In this document: positions 42,832 through 52,265 of the stretch, piece after piece | How the letters are laid out: each line of letters starts with the position of its first letter | Numbering within the stretch: the first letter of the stretch is position 1 | Origin: Nevskia sp964451925 | GTDB taxonomy: Bacteria; Pseudomonadota; Gammaproteobacteria; Nevskiales; Nevskiaceae | Direction of reading: 5' to 3' | Length of the DNA: 64,000 bases | Assembly (NCBI GenBank): GCA_964451925.1 | Contig: CAYVKA010000018.1 | Location: forward strand, 10,087 to 74,086 | The notes under the pieces: model-generated | The model's input: only the letters and a program-made list of their open reading frames with translations | Databases searched by the model: none | Told to the model about the DNA's origin: nothing | Translations under genes and position numbers: made by a program

Positions 42832-44219
42832 GCCATAAGCTCAGAACCGTTGGCCAGAATGGCCTGGTGCGTCTGCCGCCAGTAGCGCAGCGACAGGCCG
42901 ATGGAGGCGGCGCCGAGGCCGGCGGTGAGGCCCCACCATAGCCCGGCGGGGCCCATGCCGTCGCGGAACGCCAGCCACCAGGCCACCGGCATGCCGATCA
43001 GCCAGTAGGACACCAGGGTGATCAGCAGCGGCAGGCGCGTGTCCTTGACGCCGCGCAGCGCGCCGTTGGCGGTGGCTTGCAGGCCGTCGAAGAACTGGAA
43101 GGCGGCAGCCAGCAGCAGGAAGTAGGCGGCTTCGGCGGCGATGCCGGCGTCCTCGGTGTAGAAACCGGCGATGAGGCCGCCGAACAGCGCCATGATGGCC
43201 GCATTGGAGGCGGCGTTGCCCAGCCCCAGGCCCATTCCGACGAAACCGCGGAAGCGCGCCGCGCGATGCTCGCCGGCGCCGGAGGCGTGGCCGACGCGCA
43301 CCGTGGTGGCCAGCGCCACGCCCACCGGGATCATGAACACCATGGCGGCGAAATTGATCGCCACCTGGTAGGCGGCCACGGTGGTGTCGCCGAACTGCGC
43401 CATCAGCATCGCCGCCAGCACGAACAGGCCGGCCTCGGCCAGCAGGATCAGGCCGATGGGCAGGCCGATGCGCAGGATGTCGCGCACACCCTCGCTGCAA
43501 CCAGCGCCGCCGGCGCTGGCCTGCATCACCTCGCGCAGACCGGGACGGTGCCCGAACTGCCATTGCAGCACGCCGGCCATGGCCAGGCTGGAAATGGTGG
43601 TGGCGACGCCGCAGCCGGGCGCGCCGAGCCGCGGCAGGCCGAGATGGCCGAACAACAGCAGCCAGTCGAGCAGCGCGTTGCACAGCAGGCCGACCAGGCC
43701 GGCGTAGAGGATCGGCCGCGCCTGGCCCAGGCCCTCGGCGGAGAAGCGCAGTGTGAACCACAGGCTCATGCCGAAGCCGCTGCCGGACAGGGCGCGCACG
43801 AAATCCACCGCCAGGTCGGTGGTCTGCGGGTCGAGCTTGAGCAGGCGCAGCACCGGCCGGGCGCCGAGGTTGAGCAGCACCACCCAGAGGGCGCCGGCCA
43901 GCCAGGCGAAGCGGCGCGACTTGCGGATGAAGGCGCCGATATCGGCCTGTGGACGGCCCGCCCCCACCATGTGCGCCACCACCGGCGAACAGGCCATGAA
44001 CAGGCCCATGAACACGACGAAGCAGATGACGTTGAAATTGACGCCCACCGCCACCGCCGCCAGCGCCTGCGCGCCGAGGCGGCCGGCAAAGATGGTGTCG
44101 ATGGTGCCCATGCCTACACCGGCCAGCTGCGCCGCGATCAGCGGCAGCGCCAGCTTCAGGTTGGCGCGGATCTCGGCGCGCACCGCGGCGCCGAGGGGGA
44201 CTGTGAATGACTCGGACAT
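42828..44219 (-). CDS. MATE-family efflux transporter
   Basis: 463 residues with about 12 membrane segments. MATE/NorM features are KLALPLIAAQLAGVGMGTID near the N-terminus, GRLGAQALAAVAVGVNFN, the second-half repeat GLPIGLILLAEAGLFVLAAM, and GVALATTVRVGHASGAGEHR. It would extrude cationic drugs or metabolites with Na+ or H+ exchange. The ATG at 44219 lies just before the first helix but has no strong Shine-Dalgarno. It is divergent from the cyclase gene. Confidence 0.9.
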   Translation of the reverse strand: MSESFTVPLGAAVRAEIRANLKLALPLIAAQLAGVGMGTIDTIFAGRLGAQALAAVAVGVNFNVICFVVFMGLFMACSPVVAHMVGAGRPQADIGAFIRKSRRFAWLAGALWVVLLNLGARPVLRLLKLDPQTTDLAVDFVRALSGSGFGMSLWFTLRFSAEGLGQARPILYAGLVGLLCNALLDWLLLFGHLGLPRLGAPGCGVATTISSLAMAGVLQWQFGHRPGLREVMQASAGGAGCSEGVRDILRIGLPIGLILLAEAGLFVLAAMLMAQFGDTTVAAYQVAINFAAMVFMIPVGVALATTVRVGHASGAGEHRAARFRGFVGMGLGLGNAASNAAIMALFGGLIAGFYTEDAGIAAEAAYFLLLAAAFQFFDGLQATANGALRGVKDTRLPLLITLVSYWLIGMPVAWWLAFRDGMGPAGLWWGLTAGLGAASIGLSLRYWRQTHQAILANGSELMA

Positions 44220-44354
44220 GAGTGGAAAAAGGCTCTGCGCACCGGCCCCGCACTGCGATGGGGCCCCGTGCCGGGGCGCAATGATAAGGCAGCGGGACAA
44301 GCACCGCCCCGTACAGCTACGATAGCTTACAAACAGAACAGGCAGAAAACGCCG

Positions 44355-45710
44355 TTGAATCAGCCAGAAACGAAATTCACCCGGGTCGGCAACGACCGCG
44401 TCGCCTATCAGGTGTTCGGCCACGGCCCGCGCGACATGGTCTTCTCCAGCGGCCTGTGGAGCCACCTCGACCTGCAGCTGGAGGAGCCCAGCTATGCGCG
44501 CATCAACCGCCGCATCGCTTCGTTCTGCCGCCTGATCCGCTTCGACCGCCGCGACTCCGGCGTGTCCGACCCGCGCCCCGACGATGGCGGCTCGATCGAC
44601 CAGCACTGGGCGCAGGACCTGCTCGCGGTGCTCGAAGCCACCGGCTCGCAGGCCCCGGTACTGGCCGGAACGGTGGACGCCGGGCCGCTGATCCTGAAAT
44701 TCCTGGAAAAGCACCCGCAGCGCTGCTCCGGGCTGATTCTGGGCGCGACCACCGCCAGCCTGCTGCAGGCCGGGGACTACCCGCAGGGCCATTCGCCGAA
44801 AGCCGCGCAGCGCCTGCTGGAACTGGTGGCGGAGAAATGGGGCAGCGAGGAATTCGCCGCGCTGTGGGTGCCGAGCCAGGCGCAAAACCCGGCCGTGATG
44901 CGCTGGTTCGCCAAGTTGCAGCGGGCCATGGCCTCACCGCGCAAGGTGGTGGAGAACCTGCGCGAAAGCCAGGGCATCGACGCGCGCCAGGTGCTGCCCG
45001 GCGTGCGCGTGCCGGCGCTGGTGCTGGGCCGGCGCGACGCCAGGCTGTTCACCGCCGCGCAATCGCGCTATATCGCCGAGCACATCCCCGGTGCGCGCTA
45101 TGCCGAACTGCCCGGCGGCGACGGCGACTTCGCCTGGGACGGCGCCGACGAGTACCTGGGCCTGCTGGAGGAGTTCGTCACCGGCCAGCGCCGCGGCAGC
45201 CAGCCGGAACGCATGCTGGCCACCGTGCTGTTCACCGACATGGTCGACTCCACCCGCCTCGCCGCCAAGATCGGCGACGCCGCCTGGCGCCAGCTGCTCG
45301 ACCGCCACGACCAGGCGGTGCGCGGCCAGGTCGAGCGCTATGGCGGCCGCCTGGTGGACTCCGCCGGCGACGGCGCCCTGTCGATCTTCGCCTCGCCCGG
45401 CAACGCCATCGACTGCGCCCACGCGCTGCACGCCGAACTGAAAGCGCTGAAGCTCAAGATCAAGATCCGCGCCGGCCTCCATATCGGCGAACTGGAACTG
45501 CGCGAGGACGGCCGCGTCGGCGGCACCGCCGTGCATATCGGCGCGCGCGTGCTGGGGCTGGCGCGCGGCGGCGACGTTCTGGTGTCGCGCACCGTGCGCG
45601 ACGTGCTGATCGGCTCGCGCTACCGCTTCAAGGAACGCGGCATCCATGAGTTGAAGGGCGTGCCGAGCAAGTGGCCGCTCTATCTGGTGGAGGCGCCGAA
45701 GCAGGACTAG
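44355..45710 (+). CDS. Class III adenylate cyclase fused to a degenerate alpha/beta-hydrolase domain
   Basis: 451 residues from TTG; a GTG 29 codons earlier is also in frame. Residues 1-280 form an alpha/beta-hydrolase fold, but the nucleophile elbow reads LAGTVDAGPL in place of G-x-S-x-GG and the expected His region is GGDGDFAWDG, so it is probably not an enzyme. Residues 285-451 are a class III cyclase: metal Asp in VLFTDMVDSTRLAAKIGD, second Asp in SAGDGALSIF, then GLHIGELE and GGTAVHIGARVLGLARGGDV. It would make cAMP in the cytosol, sensing through the hydrolase domain. Confidence 0.87.
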   Translation: MNQPETKFTRVGNDRVAYQVFGHGPRDMVFSSGLWSHLDLQLEEPSYARINRRIASFCRLIRFDRRDSGVSDPRPDDGGSIDQHWAQDLLAVLEATGSQAPVLAGTVDAGPLILKFLEKHPQRCSGLILGATTASLLQAGDYPQGHSPKAAQRLLELVAEKWGSEEFAALWVPSQAQNPAVMRWFAKLQRAMASPRKVVENLRESQGIDARQVLPGVRVPALVLGRRDARLFTAAQSRYIAEHIPGARYAELPGGDGDFAWDGADEYLGLLEEFVTGQRRGSQPERMLATVLFTDMVDSTRLAAKIGDAAWRQLLDRHDQAVRGQVERYGGRLVDSAGDGALSIFASPGNAIDCAHALHAELKALKLKIKIRAGLHIGELELREDGRVGGTAVHIGARVLGLARGGDVLVSRTVRDVLIGSRYRFKERGIHELKGVPSKWPLYLVEAPKQD

Positions 45711-45730
45711 GTTCTGTTGGGGCGAAGGGC

Positions 45731-48700
45731 TCAGCCCGACGCCGCCAGCAAGCGCGCGTTCCCGCCCACCGCCGCCGTGTTCACAGTCAAGGTCCGCTCG
45801 CTGACAAAGCGCAGCAGGTAGTGCGGCCCGCCCGCCTTCGGTCCGGTACCGGACAGTCCTTCGCCGCCGAACGGCTGCACGCCGACGACGGCGCCGGTCA
45901 TGCCGCGATTGATATAGCAATTGCCGACATGCGCCAGCGCCTGCACTTTGCGCCAGGTGGACTCGATGCGGCTGTGCACGCCGAGCGTCAGGCCGTACTG
46001 CGACCTGTTGATCGACTCGATCACGCCTTCCAGCCGCCGCCCGGGGAAGCGCGCGATGTGCAGGATCGGCCCGAAGTGCTCCTGCTCGAGCTGCTCCAGC
46101 CGCTCGATCTCCACCGCCAGCGGCGCGAAGTAGGTGCCGCGGGCGCAGGCTTGCGGCAGCTCCAGCCGGGCGATGACCTTGCCGATCTTCTGCACCGCCT
46201 CGCCGTGCGCGGCCAAGCGCGCGCGCGCCGCCTCGTCGATCACCGGGCCGACGTCGGTGGACAGCAGCGCCGGGTCGCCGACGCGCAATTCCTGCATCGC
46301 GCCCTTGAGCATGTGGATGGTCTTGTCGGCGATCTCCTCCTGCAGGAACAGCACGCGCAGCGCCGAGCAGCGCTGGCCGGCGGAGTAGAAGCCGGAGTAC
46401 AGAGCGTCCTTCACCACCTGCTCGGGCAGCGCCGAGGAATCGACGATCATCGCGTTCTGGCCGCCGGTCTCGGCGATCAGGGTGGCGATGGGGCCGCTGC
46501 GCGCGGCCAGCTTGCGGTTGATCGCCTGCGCCACTTCCACCGAGCCGGTGAAGGCGACGCCGGCGATGCGCGGATCGGCCACCAGCTCGGCGCCGACGTC
46601 GCCCTCGCCCAGCACGTTCTGGAATACGTAGCTCGGCACGCCGGCATCGCGCAGCAGCTGCGCCATCTGCGCCGCCACCAGGTTGGTCTGCTCGGCCGGC
46701 TTGGCGATGACCGGGTTGCCGGCCACCAGCGCGGCGGCGATCTGGCCGGTGTAGATGGCCAGCGGAAAATTCCACGGGCTGATGCAGACGAACACGCCGC
46801 GGCCGTGCAGCTGCAGCTCGTTGTGCTCGCCGGTGGGGCCCGGCAGCGTCTCGGCGTGGGCCAGCAGGCGCCGCCCCTGCGCGGCGTAGTAGCGCAGGAA
46901 GTCGACCGCCTCGCGCACTTCGGCCAGGGCGTCGGGCACGGTCTTGCCGGCCTCCAGGATCAGCAGGCGCATGAACTCGGCGCGGCGCGCCTCCAGGCGG
47001 TCGGCGGCGCGCTCGAGGATGGCGGCGCGGCTCTCCACCGGCGTGGCGTTCCAGCGCGCGTAGGCACCGGCGGCGGCGGCCACCACGTCGGGCACGCGGC
47101 CCGGCTCCAGCGCCAGCCACTCGCCCACCACCTGCTGGCGGTCGGCCGGGCTGGTGACGGCGCGCACGTCGCCGACGCCGACCGGGCCGTCGTACAGCAG
47201 CGAGGCGGCGCGCGGCGGCGGCGGCACCGCTGCGAGGTCGCGGGCGAAGCCGGCCTGCAGCGCCTCGTCCGGCAGGTTGAGGCCGGCGGAGTTGCGCCGC
47301 GTCGCGCCGTACAGCTCGGCCGGCAGCGGCAGCGAGGGATTGGGCTTGACCGCCAGGGCCTTCACCGCGGCGACCGGATCGGCCACCAGCTGCTCCGGCT
47401 CCACCGCTTCGTCGAAGATGCGGTTGACGAAGGAGGTGTTGGCGCCGTTCTCCAGCAGGCGCCGCACCAGGTAGGGCAGCAGGTCCTCGTGGCTGCCCAC
47501 CGGCGCGTAGACGCGGCAGGGAATCGCCGCATCCTCGTGCACCACCTCGTACAGCGCTTCGCCCATGCCGTGCAGGCGCTGGAACTCGTAGCCCTGGTCG
47601 TTGCCGGCATAGGCGCGCACCGCCGCCACCGTATGGGCGTTGTGCGTGGCCAGCTGCGGATAGAACAGCTCGCGCGCCGCCAGCAGGCGGCGCGCGCAGG
47701 CCAGGTAGGCGACGTCGGTGTTGGCCTTGCGCGTGAACACCGGATAGCCGGGCAGGCCCTGCTCCTGCGCGCGCTTCACCTCGGTGTCCCAGTAGGCGCC
47801 CTTGACCAGGCGCACCGGCATGCGCCGGCCGACTTCGCGCACCAGGCCTTCGAGCCATTCGATCACGGCGATGCCGCGCTTCTGGAACGCCTGCACCGCC
47901 AACCCCAGGCCTTCCCAGCCGCGCAGCGAGTGGTCGCGGTAGACCGCTTCCAGAACGTCCAGCGACAGGTCGAGACGGTCGGCCTCCTCGGCATCGACGG
48001 TGAGGCCGATGTCGTGGGCGCGCGCCGCCTGGGCCAGCGCCAGCAGCTTGGGCGCCAGCTCGGCCAGCACGCGCGCGCGGTTGCCGTACTCGTAGCGCGG
48101 ATGCAGCGCCGACAGCTTGACCGAGATGCTCGGCCGCAGGAACACCGGCACGTCGGCATGGGCGCCGCCGAAATCGCCGATGCTGGCGATGGCGTCCTGG
48201 TAGGACTTGAAGTAGCGCTCGGCGTCGGCGGCGGTGAGCGCCGCTTCGCCCAGCATGTCGAAGGAATGCAGATAGGCGCGCTGGTCGCGGCTCTGCGAGC
48301 GCTTCAGCGCCTCCTCGATGGTGCGGCCCATGACGAACTGGCTGCCCATCATGCGCATGGCGCGGCGCACCGCGACGCGGATCACCGGCTCGCTGCTGCG
48401 GTTGATCAGGCGCGACCACACCGAGCGGAAGTTGCCCGGCGCCTCGATCGGCAGCCGCACGATGCGGCCGGTGAGCATCAGGCCCCAGGTGGAGGCGTTG
48501 ACGAACAGCGAGTCGCTGGCGCCCAGGTGCTTGTCCCAGTCGGCCTCGGACAGCTTGTCGGCGATCAGCTTCTCGGCGGTCTCGTCGTCGGGGATGCGCA
48601 GCAGCGCTTCGGCCAGGCACATCAGCAGCACGCCTTCCTCGGACGACAGGTCGTATTCGCGCATGAAGGCATCGAGCGCGCTCTGCGATTCCTTCAGCAG

Positions 48701-48901
48701 GCGCACGCGCCGCACCCAGTCGGAAGCCTGCTGGATGATCTGGCCGCTCAGTACGGCCGGCAGCTCGGCGATGGCCAGCAGGCGGTTGACCAGGGCGGTC
48801 TCGTCGGCCAGGTACAGCTCGGTGATGGCGCTGCGCAGCGGCTGGCGCGCCGGTGCCGCGTCGGCGAACAGGAAAGTGGGTTGCGGATGGGGCATTTGCA
48901 T
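45731..48901 (-). CDS. putA: Bifunctional proline dehydrogenase / L-glutamate-gamma-semialdehyde dehydrogenase
   Basis: 1056 residues. The N-terminal arm and PRODH barrel occupy about 1-470 (SVKLSALHPRYEYGNRARVL, VRLVKGAYWDTEVKRAQEQG, then YAPVGSHEDLLPYLVRRLLE). The aldehyde dehydrogenase occupies about 540-1000, with IAETGGQNAMIVDSSALPEQ and the catalytic Cys near 845 in SAGQRCSALRV. It oxidises proline to glutamate with substrate channelling. The protein begins directly at the arm and lacks the ribbon-helix-helix DNA-binding domain of enteric PutA, so it should not repress its own gene. Convergent with the cyclase gene. Confidence 0.95.
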   Translation of the reverse strand: MQMPHPQPTFLFADAAPARQPLRSAITELYLADETALVNRLLAIAELPAVLSGQIIQQASDWVRRVRLLKESQSALDAFMREYDLSSEEGVLLMCLAEALLRIPDDETAEKLIADKLSEADWDKHLGASDSLFVNASTWGLMLTGRIVRLPIEAPGNFRSVWSRLINRSSEPVIRVAVRRAMRMMGSQFVMGRTIEEALKRSQSRDQRAYLHSFDMLGEAALTAADAERYFKSYQDAIASIGDFGGAHADVPVFLRPSISVKLSALHPRYEYGNRARVLAELAPKLLALAQAARAHDIGLTVDAEEADRLDLSLDVLEAVYRDHSLRGWEGLGLAVQAFQKRGIAVIEWLEGLVREVGRRMPVRLVKGAYWDTEVKRAQEQGLPGYPVFTRKANTDVAYLACARRLLAARELFYPQLATHNAHTVAAVRAYAGNDQGYEFQRLHGMGEALYEVVHEDAAIPCRVYAPVGSHEDLLPYLVRRLLENGANTSFVNRIFDEAVEPEQLVADPVAAVKALAVKPNPSLPLPAELYGATRRNSAGLNLPDEALQAGFARDLAAVPPPPRAASLLYDGPVGVGDVRAVTSPADRQQVVGEWLALEPGRVPDVVAAAAGAYARWNATPVESRAAILERAADRLEARRAEFMRLLILEAGKTVPDALAEVREAVDFLRYYAAQGRRLLAHAETLPGPTGEHNELQLHGRGVFVCISPWNFPLAIYTGQIAAALVAGNPVIAKPAEQTNLVAAQMAQLLRDAGVPSYVFQNVLGEGDVGAELVADPRIAGVAFTGSVEVAQAINRKLAARSGPIATLIAETGGQNAMIVDSSALPEQVVKDALYSGFYSAGQRCSALRVLFLQEEIADKTIHMLKGAMQELRVGDPALLSTDVGPVIDEAARARLAAHGEAVQKIGKVIARLELPQACARGTYFAPLAVEIERLEQLEQEHFGPILHIARFPGRRLEGVIESINRSQYGLTLGVHSRIESTWRKVQALAHVGNCYINRGMTGAVVGVQPFGGEGLSGTGPKAGGPHYLLRFVSERTLTVNTAAVGGNARLLAASG

Positions 48902-49030
48902 GCGTCAGGCAATGGAATTGCCGCTATTTTCGCATGACCGGTGGCGGCAGGACCGGGGGTTGGGCTTCGGCAATGCACACAATGCAGACTGTAGCGATTC
49001 ACCAAGGCTGACGGCGGTGATTGCGCAGAA

Positions 49031-49106
49031 CGGGAATCGGGAATGGGGAATCGGGAATCGTCAAAACCGGCATCTACGATTCCCGATTCCCCATTCCCGA
49101 TTCCCG
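49031..49106. repeat. 31-bp perfect inverted repeat of GGGAATC units
   Basis: Arms 49031-49061 and 49076-49106 are perfect reverse complements across 31 bases, with a 14-base loop. Each arm is built from repeated GGGAATC/GGGGAAT heptamers. Sequences of this style occur between genes in Xanthomonas-group genomes (established knowledge, by recollection). It begins two bases beyond the response-regulator stop (49109) and may end that transcript. Confidence 0.8.
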
Positions 49107-49108
49107 TC

Positions 49109-49756
49109 CTACAGATCGGTACGCACCAGCCCCATGCGCGCCGCCTCCAGCGCGGCTTCCGCCCGGCTGGAGATGTTGAGCTTGCGGTAGATGGCCTTGA
49201 TGAAACCGGCGGCGGTGTGGCGCGTCACACCCAGCTGCTGCGCCACGTCCGGCAGGCGGAAGCCCTTGGCGATCAGCACCAGGGTTTCGCGTTCGCGCGC
49301 AGTCAGCTTGGCCTCCTCCGAGGCGTTCTGGGTCATCTCGTCGCTGAACACGCGCAGCAGGCGCTGGGCGATGGCCGGCGACAGCGGCGGCTCGCCGCCG
49401 CCGATGGCCTGCAGCGCGGCGACCACGCGGTCCACCGGCTGATCCTTGAGCAGGTAGCCCTGGGCGCCGGCGCGCAGCGCCGGAAACAGGTGCCGGTCGT
49501 CGGCATAGATGGTGGCGACGATGCTGCGGCAGGCGGGATAGGTGCGGGTGAATTCGCGGATCAGGTCGACGCCGGAACCGTCGGGCAGGTCCAGGTCGAC
49601 CAGGGCGATGTCGGGCTCGGTCTTCTGCGCCGCGGCGCGGGCTTCCTGCATGGTTTCGGCGGTCACCGCCACGATGCCCGGGAAGGCCTCCGTCAAAACC
49701 CGCGCAAGCCACTGCGCCGAAGCGGCAAGGTCCTCCACCACCAAGCCGTGCCGCAT
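49109..49756 (-). CDS. NarL/LuxR-type response regulator
   Basis: 215 residues from the ATG at 49756 (MRHGLVVEDLAASAQWLARV), after GGGAGTGGCGGAG; a GTG at 49792 is also in frame. Receiver domain 1-120 with the phosphate-accepting Asp in DIALVDLDLPDGSG and Lys in GYLLKDQPVDRVV. The C-terminal LuxR HTH is LTARERETLVLIAKGFRLPD, then VAQQLGVTRHTAAGFIKAIY. The histidine kinase at 49993-52167 lies upstream on the same strand and should be its partner. A 19-base inverted repeat lies in its leader. Confidence 0.92.
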   Translation of the reverse strand: MRHGLVVEDLAASAQWLARVLTEAFPGIVAVTAETMQEARAAAQKTEPDIALVDLDLPDGSGVDLIREFTRTYPACRSIVATIYADDRHLFPALRAGAQGYLLKDQPVDRVVAALQAIGGGEPPLSPAIAQRLLRVFSDEMTQNASEEAKLTARERETLVLIAKGFRLPDVAQQLGVTRHTAAGFIKAIYRKLNISSRAEAALEAARMGLVRTDL

Positions 49757-49819
49757 CTCCGCCACTCCCAGAAATTGTCTGCGCTGCGTCACAGTTTCGT
49801 CCTCATCCTTGATTCTAGG

Positions 49820-49838
49820 CACCCCCCTAAAGGGGGTG
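49820..49838. promoter_or_regulatory. CACCCCC-CTAAA-GGGGGTG dyad before the response regulator
   Basis: A perfect 7-bp inverted repeat around five bases, 64 bases before the response-regulator ATG and about 155 bases beyond the kinase stop. It may be a hairpin in the intercistronic leader or a binding site for the response regulator itself. Position is the only support. Confidence 0.45.
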
Positions 49839-49992
49839 GATAAACCGTGGTCCGCCACGGAACCTGCCGGGCGGTGCAGTGTCGGGGAGGTCAGGAGTGT
49901 TGAGCGCCGACCCTGCCCGCTGGATCGCGCCACGCATCAATGCCGGCTGGACCCATGGTAGCACCAAGGGGCGGCGCGCCATGCCGCGGCTC

Positions 49993-52167
49993 TCAGGTGT
50001 GCAGCGGCAGCCGGATCGCAACCTGGGTGGTACCGGAATCGCCCTGCAAGGTCAGGCTGCCGCCGAGCCGCTGCATGCGCTGGTCCATGCCGCGCAGGCC
50101 CAGCCCGCTGCGCCACTGCTCCGGCGGCAGCGTGGCGCCGTCGTTGAGCAGGGTGATTTCCAGGGCCTGCCCGGCGATGGTCACGTCGATGGCGATGCGG
50201 CTGGGCTGGGCGTGGCGCAGCGCGTTGCTCAGCGCCTCGCGCAGCACCCGCGCCAGGTTCAGCTGCTGCGGCGCGTCGAGCAGCACGGTGGACAGCAGCG
50301 CGCGCTCGCTCCAGTCCAGGTGTACGCCCATGGCCTCGCAGCGCTCGCCGGCCTCGGCGCGCCAGTGCGCCAGGCAGTTGCCGATGGACTGCGGCCGCGC
50401 GCCGAGGCCGTACACGGTCAGGCGCAGGCTGGCCAGAACCTCGCGGATGGCCTGCGCCGACTCGCCCTCGGAGCGGTGCAGCAGGGTCAGCAGGCGCGCG
50501 CCGATGTCGTCGTGCAGGTCCTGCGCCACGCGCGCGCGCTCCTGCTCGATGCTGCGCTCCACCGCCACCTGGTAGGCGGCGACGCGGTCCAGCACCGCGC
50601 GCACCGCCGACGCCACCTCGGCGTCGCGGCGCGTGAACAGGCGCTGGCCGTCGCCGGCGAAACGTGCCTCCCAGGCCGGCTCGGCGCCGATGCCCGGCAC
50701 GCGCAGCGCCAGCCCGTCCTCGGCGATGGCCACTTCGGCCTGCTTGTCCGGCAGCGGATGCAGCACCAGCGGATTGAACAGCTGGCGCAGGGCTTCCGGC
50801 AGCAGCTCGTTGACGGCATAGGCGTTGGGCGCCAGCACGTCGCGCAGCAGCGCCGGCACATCGTCCACGCGCAGCCGCCGCGCCCCGGTGAGGAAGCGCG
50901 CCATCAGCCACTGCCGTGCCGGAAAGTAGATCCAGCCGGCGAGGATCAGCGAGGCGGCCAGCGCCGCCGGGGCCTCGAAGCGCAACAGCGCGGCGAACAT
51001 CACGTCGAGCACGATCACCGAGAAACCGCCGACCACCAGCATCACCGCGCGGAACCACCAGGTCTCCAGGTCGTACAGGCGGTAACGCGAAATGCCCAGC
51101 GCCAGGCCGATCGAGATCAGCAGCAGGAAGCCGAAGGCGTAGGCCTGCAGGCTGCCGCTGTCCATGCCGGCCATGGCCGGCACCGAGACCAGCGCCACGA
51201 AGGCGCCGCTGCCGACGAACCAGGACAGGATGAACCATTGCAGCGCCGCGCGGCGCAGCGGGTCGCCGCGGGCGGCGCGCCATTGCAGCACGCCCAGAAC
51301 CAGGCTGGACAGGTAGCCGCCGAGGATCATCATCTGCTGGAACAGGTTGCCGAACGGCAGCCACTGCATGAAGTCCGCCAGCCAGGCCAGCACGAAGGCC
51401 GCCAGCAGCGGCACCCCGGGCCTGGCAGCGCTGAGCGGCTGCGGGTAGTGCCACAGCACGGCGAGCATGGCGCCGCTGCTCAGCAGCGCGCCGAAATGGT
51501 TGGCGCCGGACAGCGCGCGGAACAGCTCGCCCGGCAGGGCCAGTTCGCGCGAGCTGTAGATCGCGGCGCTGCCCGCCATCACCAGCACGCCGAAGCCGGC
51601 GATGCAGCTGTAGCGCGCCGCCGGCTGCGCCGGCCGGAAGGCCCAGATGGCGGCGCCGGTCATCCAGCAGGCGATGGCGCACACCACCTGCAGCCAGAAG
51701 ATGAACGGCAGGTCGGCCAGCGGCCGGTGCGGCGCCGGCCGCAGCTGCGCAACGCGGCCATCCTCGGCCTGCAGCTCCACCACTGGCGCACCCTGGATGC
51801 CGGCCAGCTGCTGCTGGCGGCGCATGAACGCGTTGAACCCGGCATAGCCGGCAAACACCGCGTCCGGCTCTTGCGAAAGATCGTCGCCGCGCAGCGCCAG
51901 GCGTGGCCCGCCGGGTACGCCGATGGCGCTGATCACCGTGCCGGGCTCGAACGGCGGCGGCTGCGTGGCGCCGGCGAGCAGCAGCGGCGGCCGCTCGGCG
52001 GTGCCGGCGCTGTGCAGCGCGATGCCGGGGTGCGGCCGGGCACAGGCCAGCTCCAGACACAGCACGACGGTGGCCAGCGACAGGGCCACGGCAAAGCCGA
52101 TCACCCGCGAGGGCGGCAGGGCATGGACGGTGCTGGCCTTGTCGGCGCTGATGGCGACGCTGCTCAT
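49993..52167 (-). CDS. Membrane sensor histidine kinase (NarX/DegS-type)
   Basis: 724 residues. One N-terminal membrane segment and an exported region (about 45-145) are followed by about seven to eight helices (145-420). The C-terminal kinase has the HisKA_3 phosphoacceptor His in ERARVAQDLHDDIGARLLTL and the HATPase motifs REALSNALRHAQPSRIAIDV and GLGLRGMDQRMQRLGG. It would autophosphorylate and signal to the LuxR-type regulator at 49109-49756. The stimulus is not readable. It is divergent from cutA. Confidence 0.9.
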   Translation of the reverse strand: MSSVAISADKASTVHALPPSRVIGFAVALSLATVVLCLELACARPHPGIALHSAGTAERPPLLLAGATQPPPFEPGTVISAIGVPGGPRLALRGDDLSQEPDAVFAGYAGFNAFMRRQQQLAGIQGAPVVELQAEDGRVAQLRPAPHRPLADLPFIFWLQVVCAIACWMTGAAIWAFRPAQPAARYSCIAGFGVLVMAGSAAIYSSRELALPGELFRALSGANHFGALLSSGAMLAVLWHYPQPLSAARPGVPLLAAFVLAWLADFMQWLPFGNLFQQMMILGGYLSSLVLGVLQWRAARGDPLRRAALQWFILSWFVGSGAFVALVSVPAMAGMDSGSLQAYAFGFLLLISIGLALGISRYRLYDLETWWFRAVMLVVGGFSVIVLDVMFAALLRFEAPAALAASLILAGWIYFPARQWLMARFLTGARRLRVDDVPALLRDVLAPNAYAVNELLPEALRQLFNPLVLHPLPDKQAEVAIAEDGLALRVPGIGAEPAWEARFAGDGQRLFTRRDAEVASAVRAVLDRVAAYQVAVERSIEQERARVAQDLHDDIGARLLTLLHRSEGESAQAIREVLASLRLTVYGLGARPQSIGNCLAHWRAEAGERCEAMGVHLDWSERALLSTVLLDAPQQLNLARVLREALSNALRHAQPSRIAIDVTIAGQALEITLLNDGATLPPEQWRSGLGLRGMDQRMQRLGGSLTLQGDSGTTQVAIRLPLHT

Positions 52168-52265
52168 GGCGCCGACTGTAGCGGGGCCCAGTGCGCCGCG
52201 CCATGCCGTGCCGCACAGCGCGGTCCCTGGACGGGCCCGCCGCGCCGTCTTTAGACTGCGCAGCC

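Noticed and set aside
44934..48937. Very long open frames on both strands across putA
   Set aside because: They are Arg/Ala/Gly-rich readings of a GC-rich gene in other frames, with no domain or motif, while the putA reading has clear PRODH and ALDH motifs.
49031..49106. CRISPR array
   Set aside because: The units are contiguous with no spacers and form one hairpin; no cas gene is nearby.
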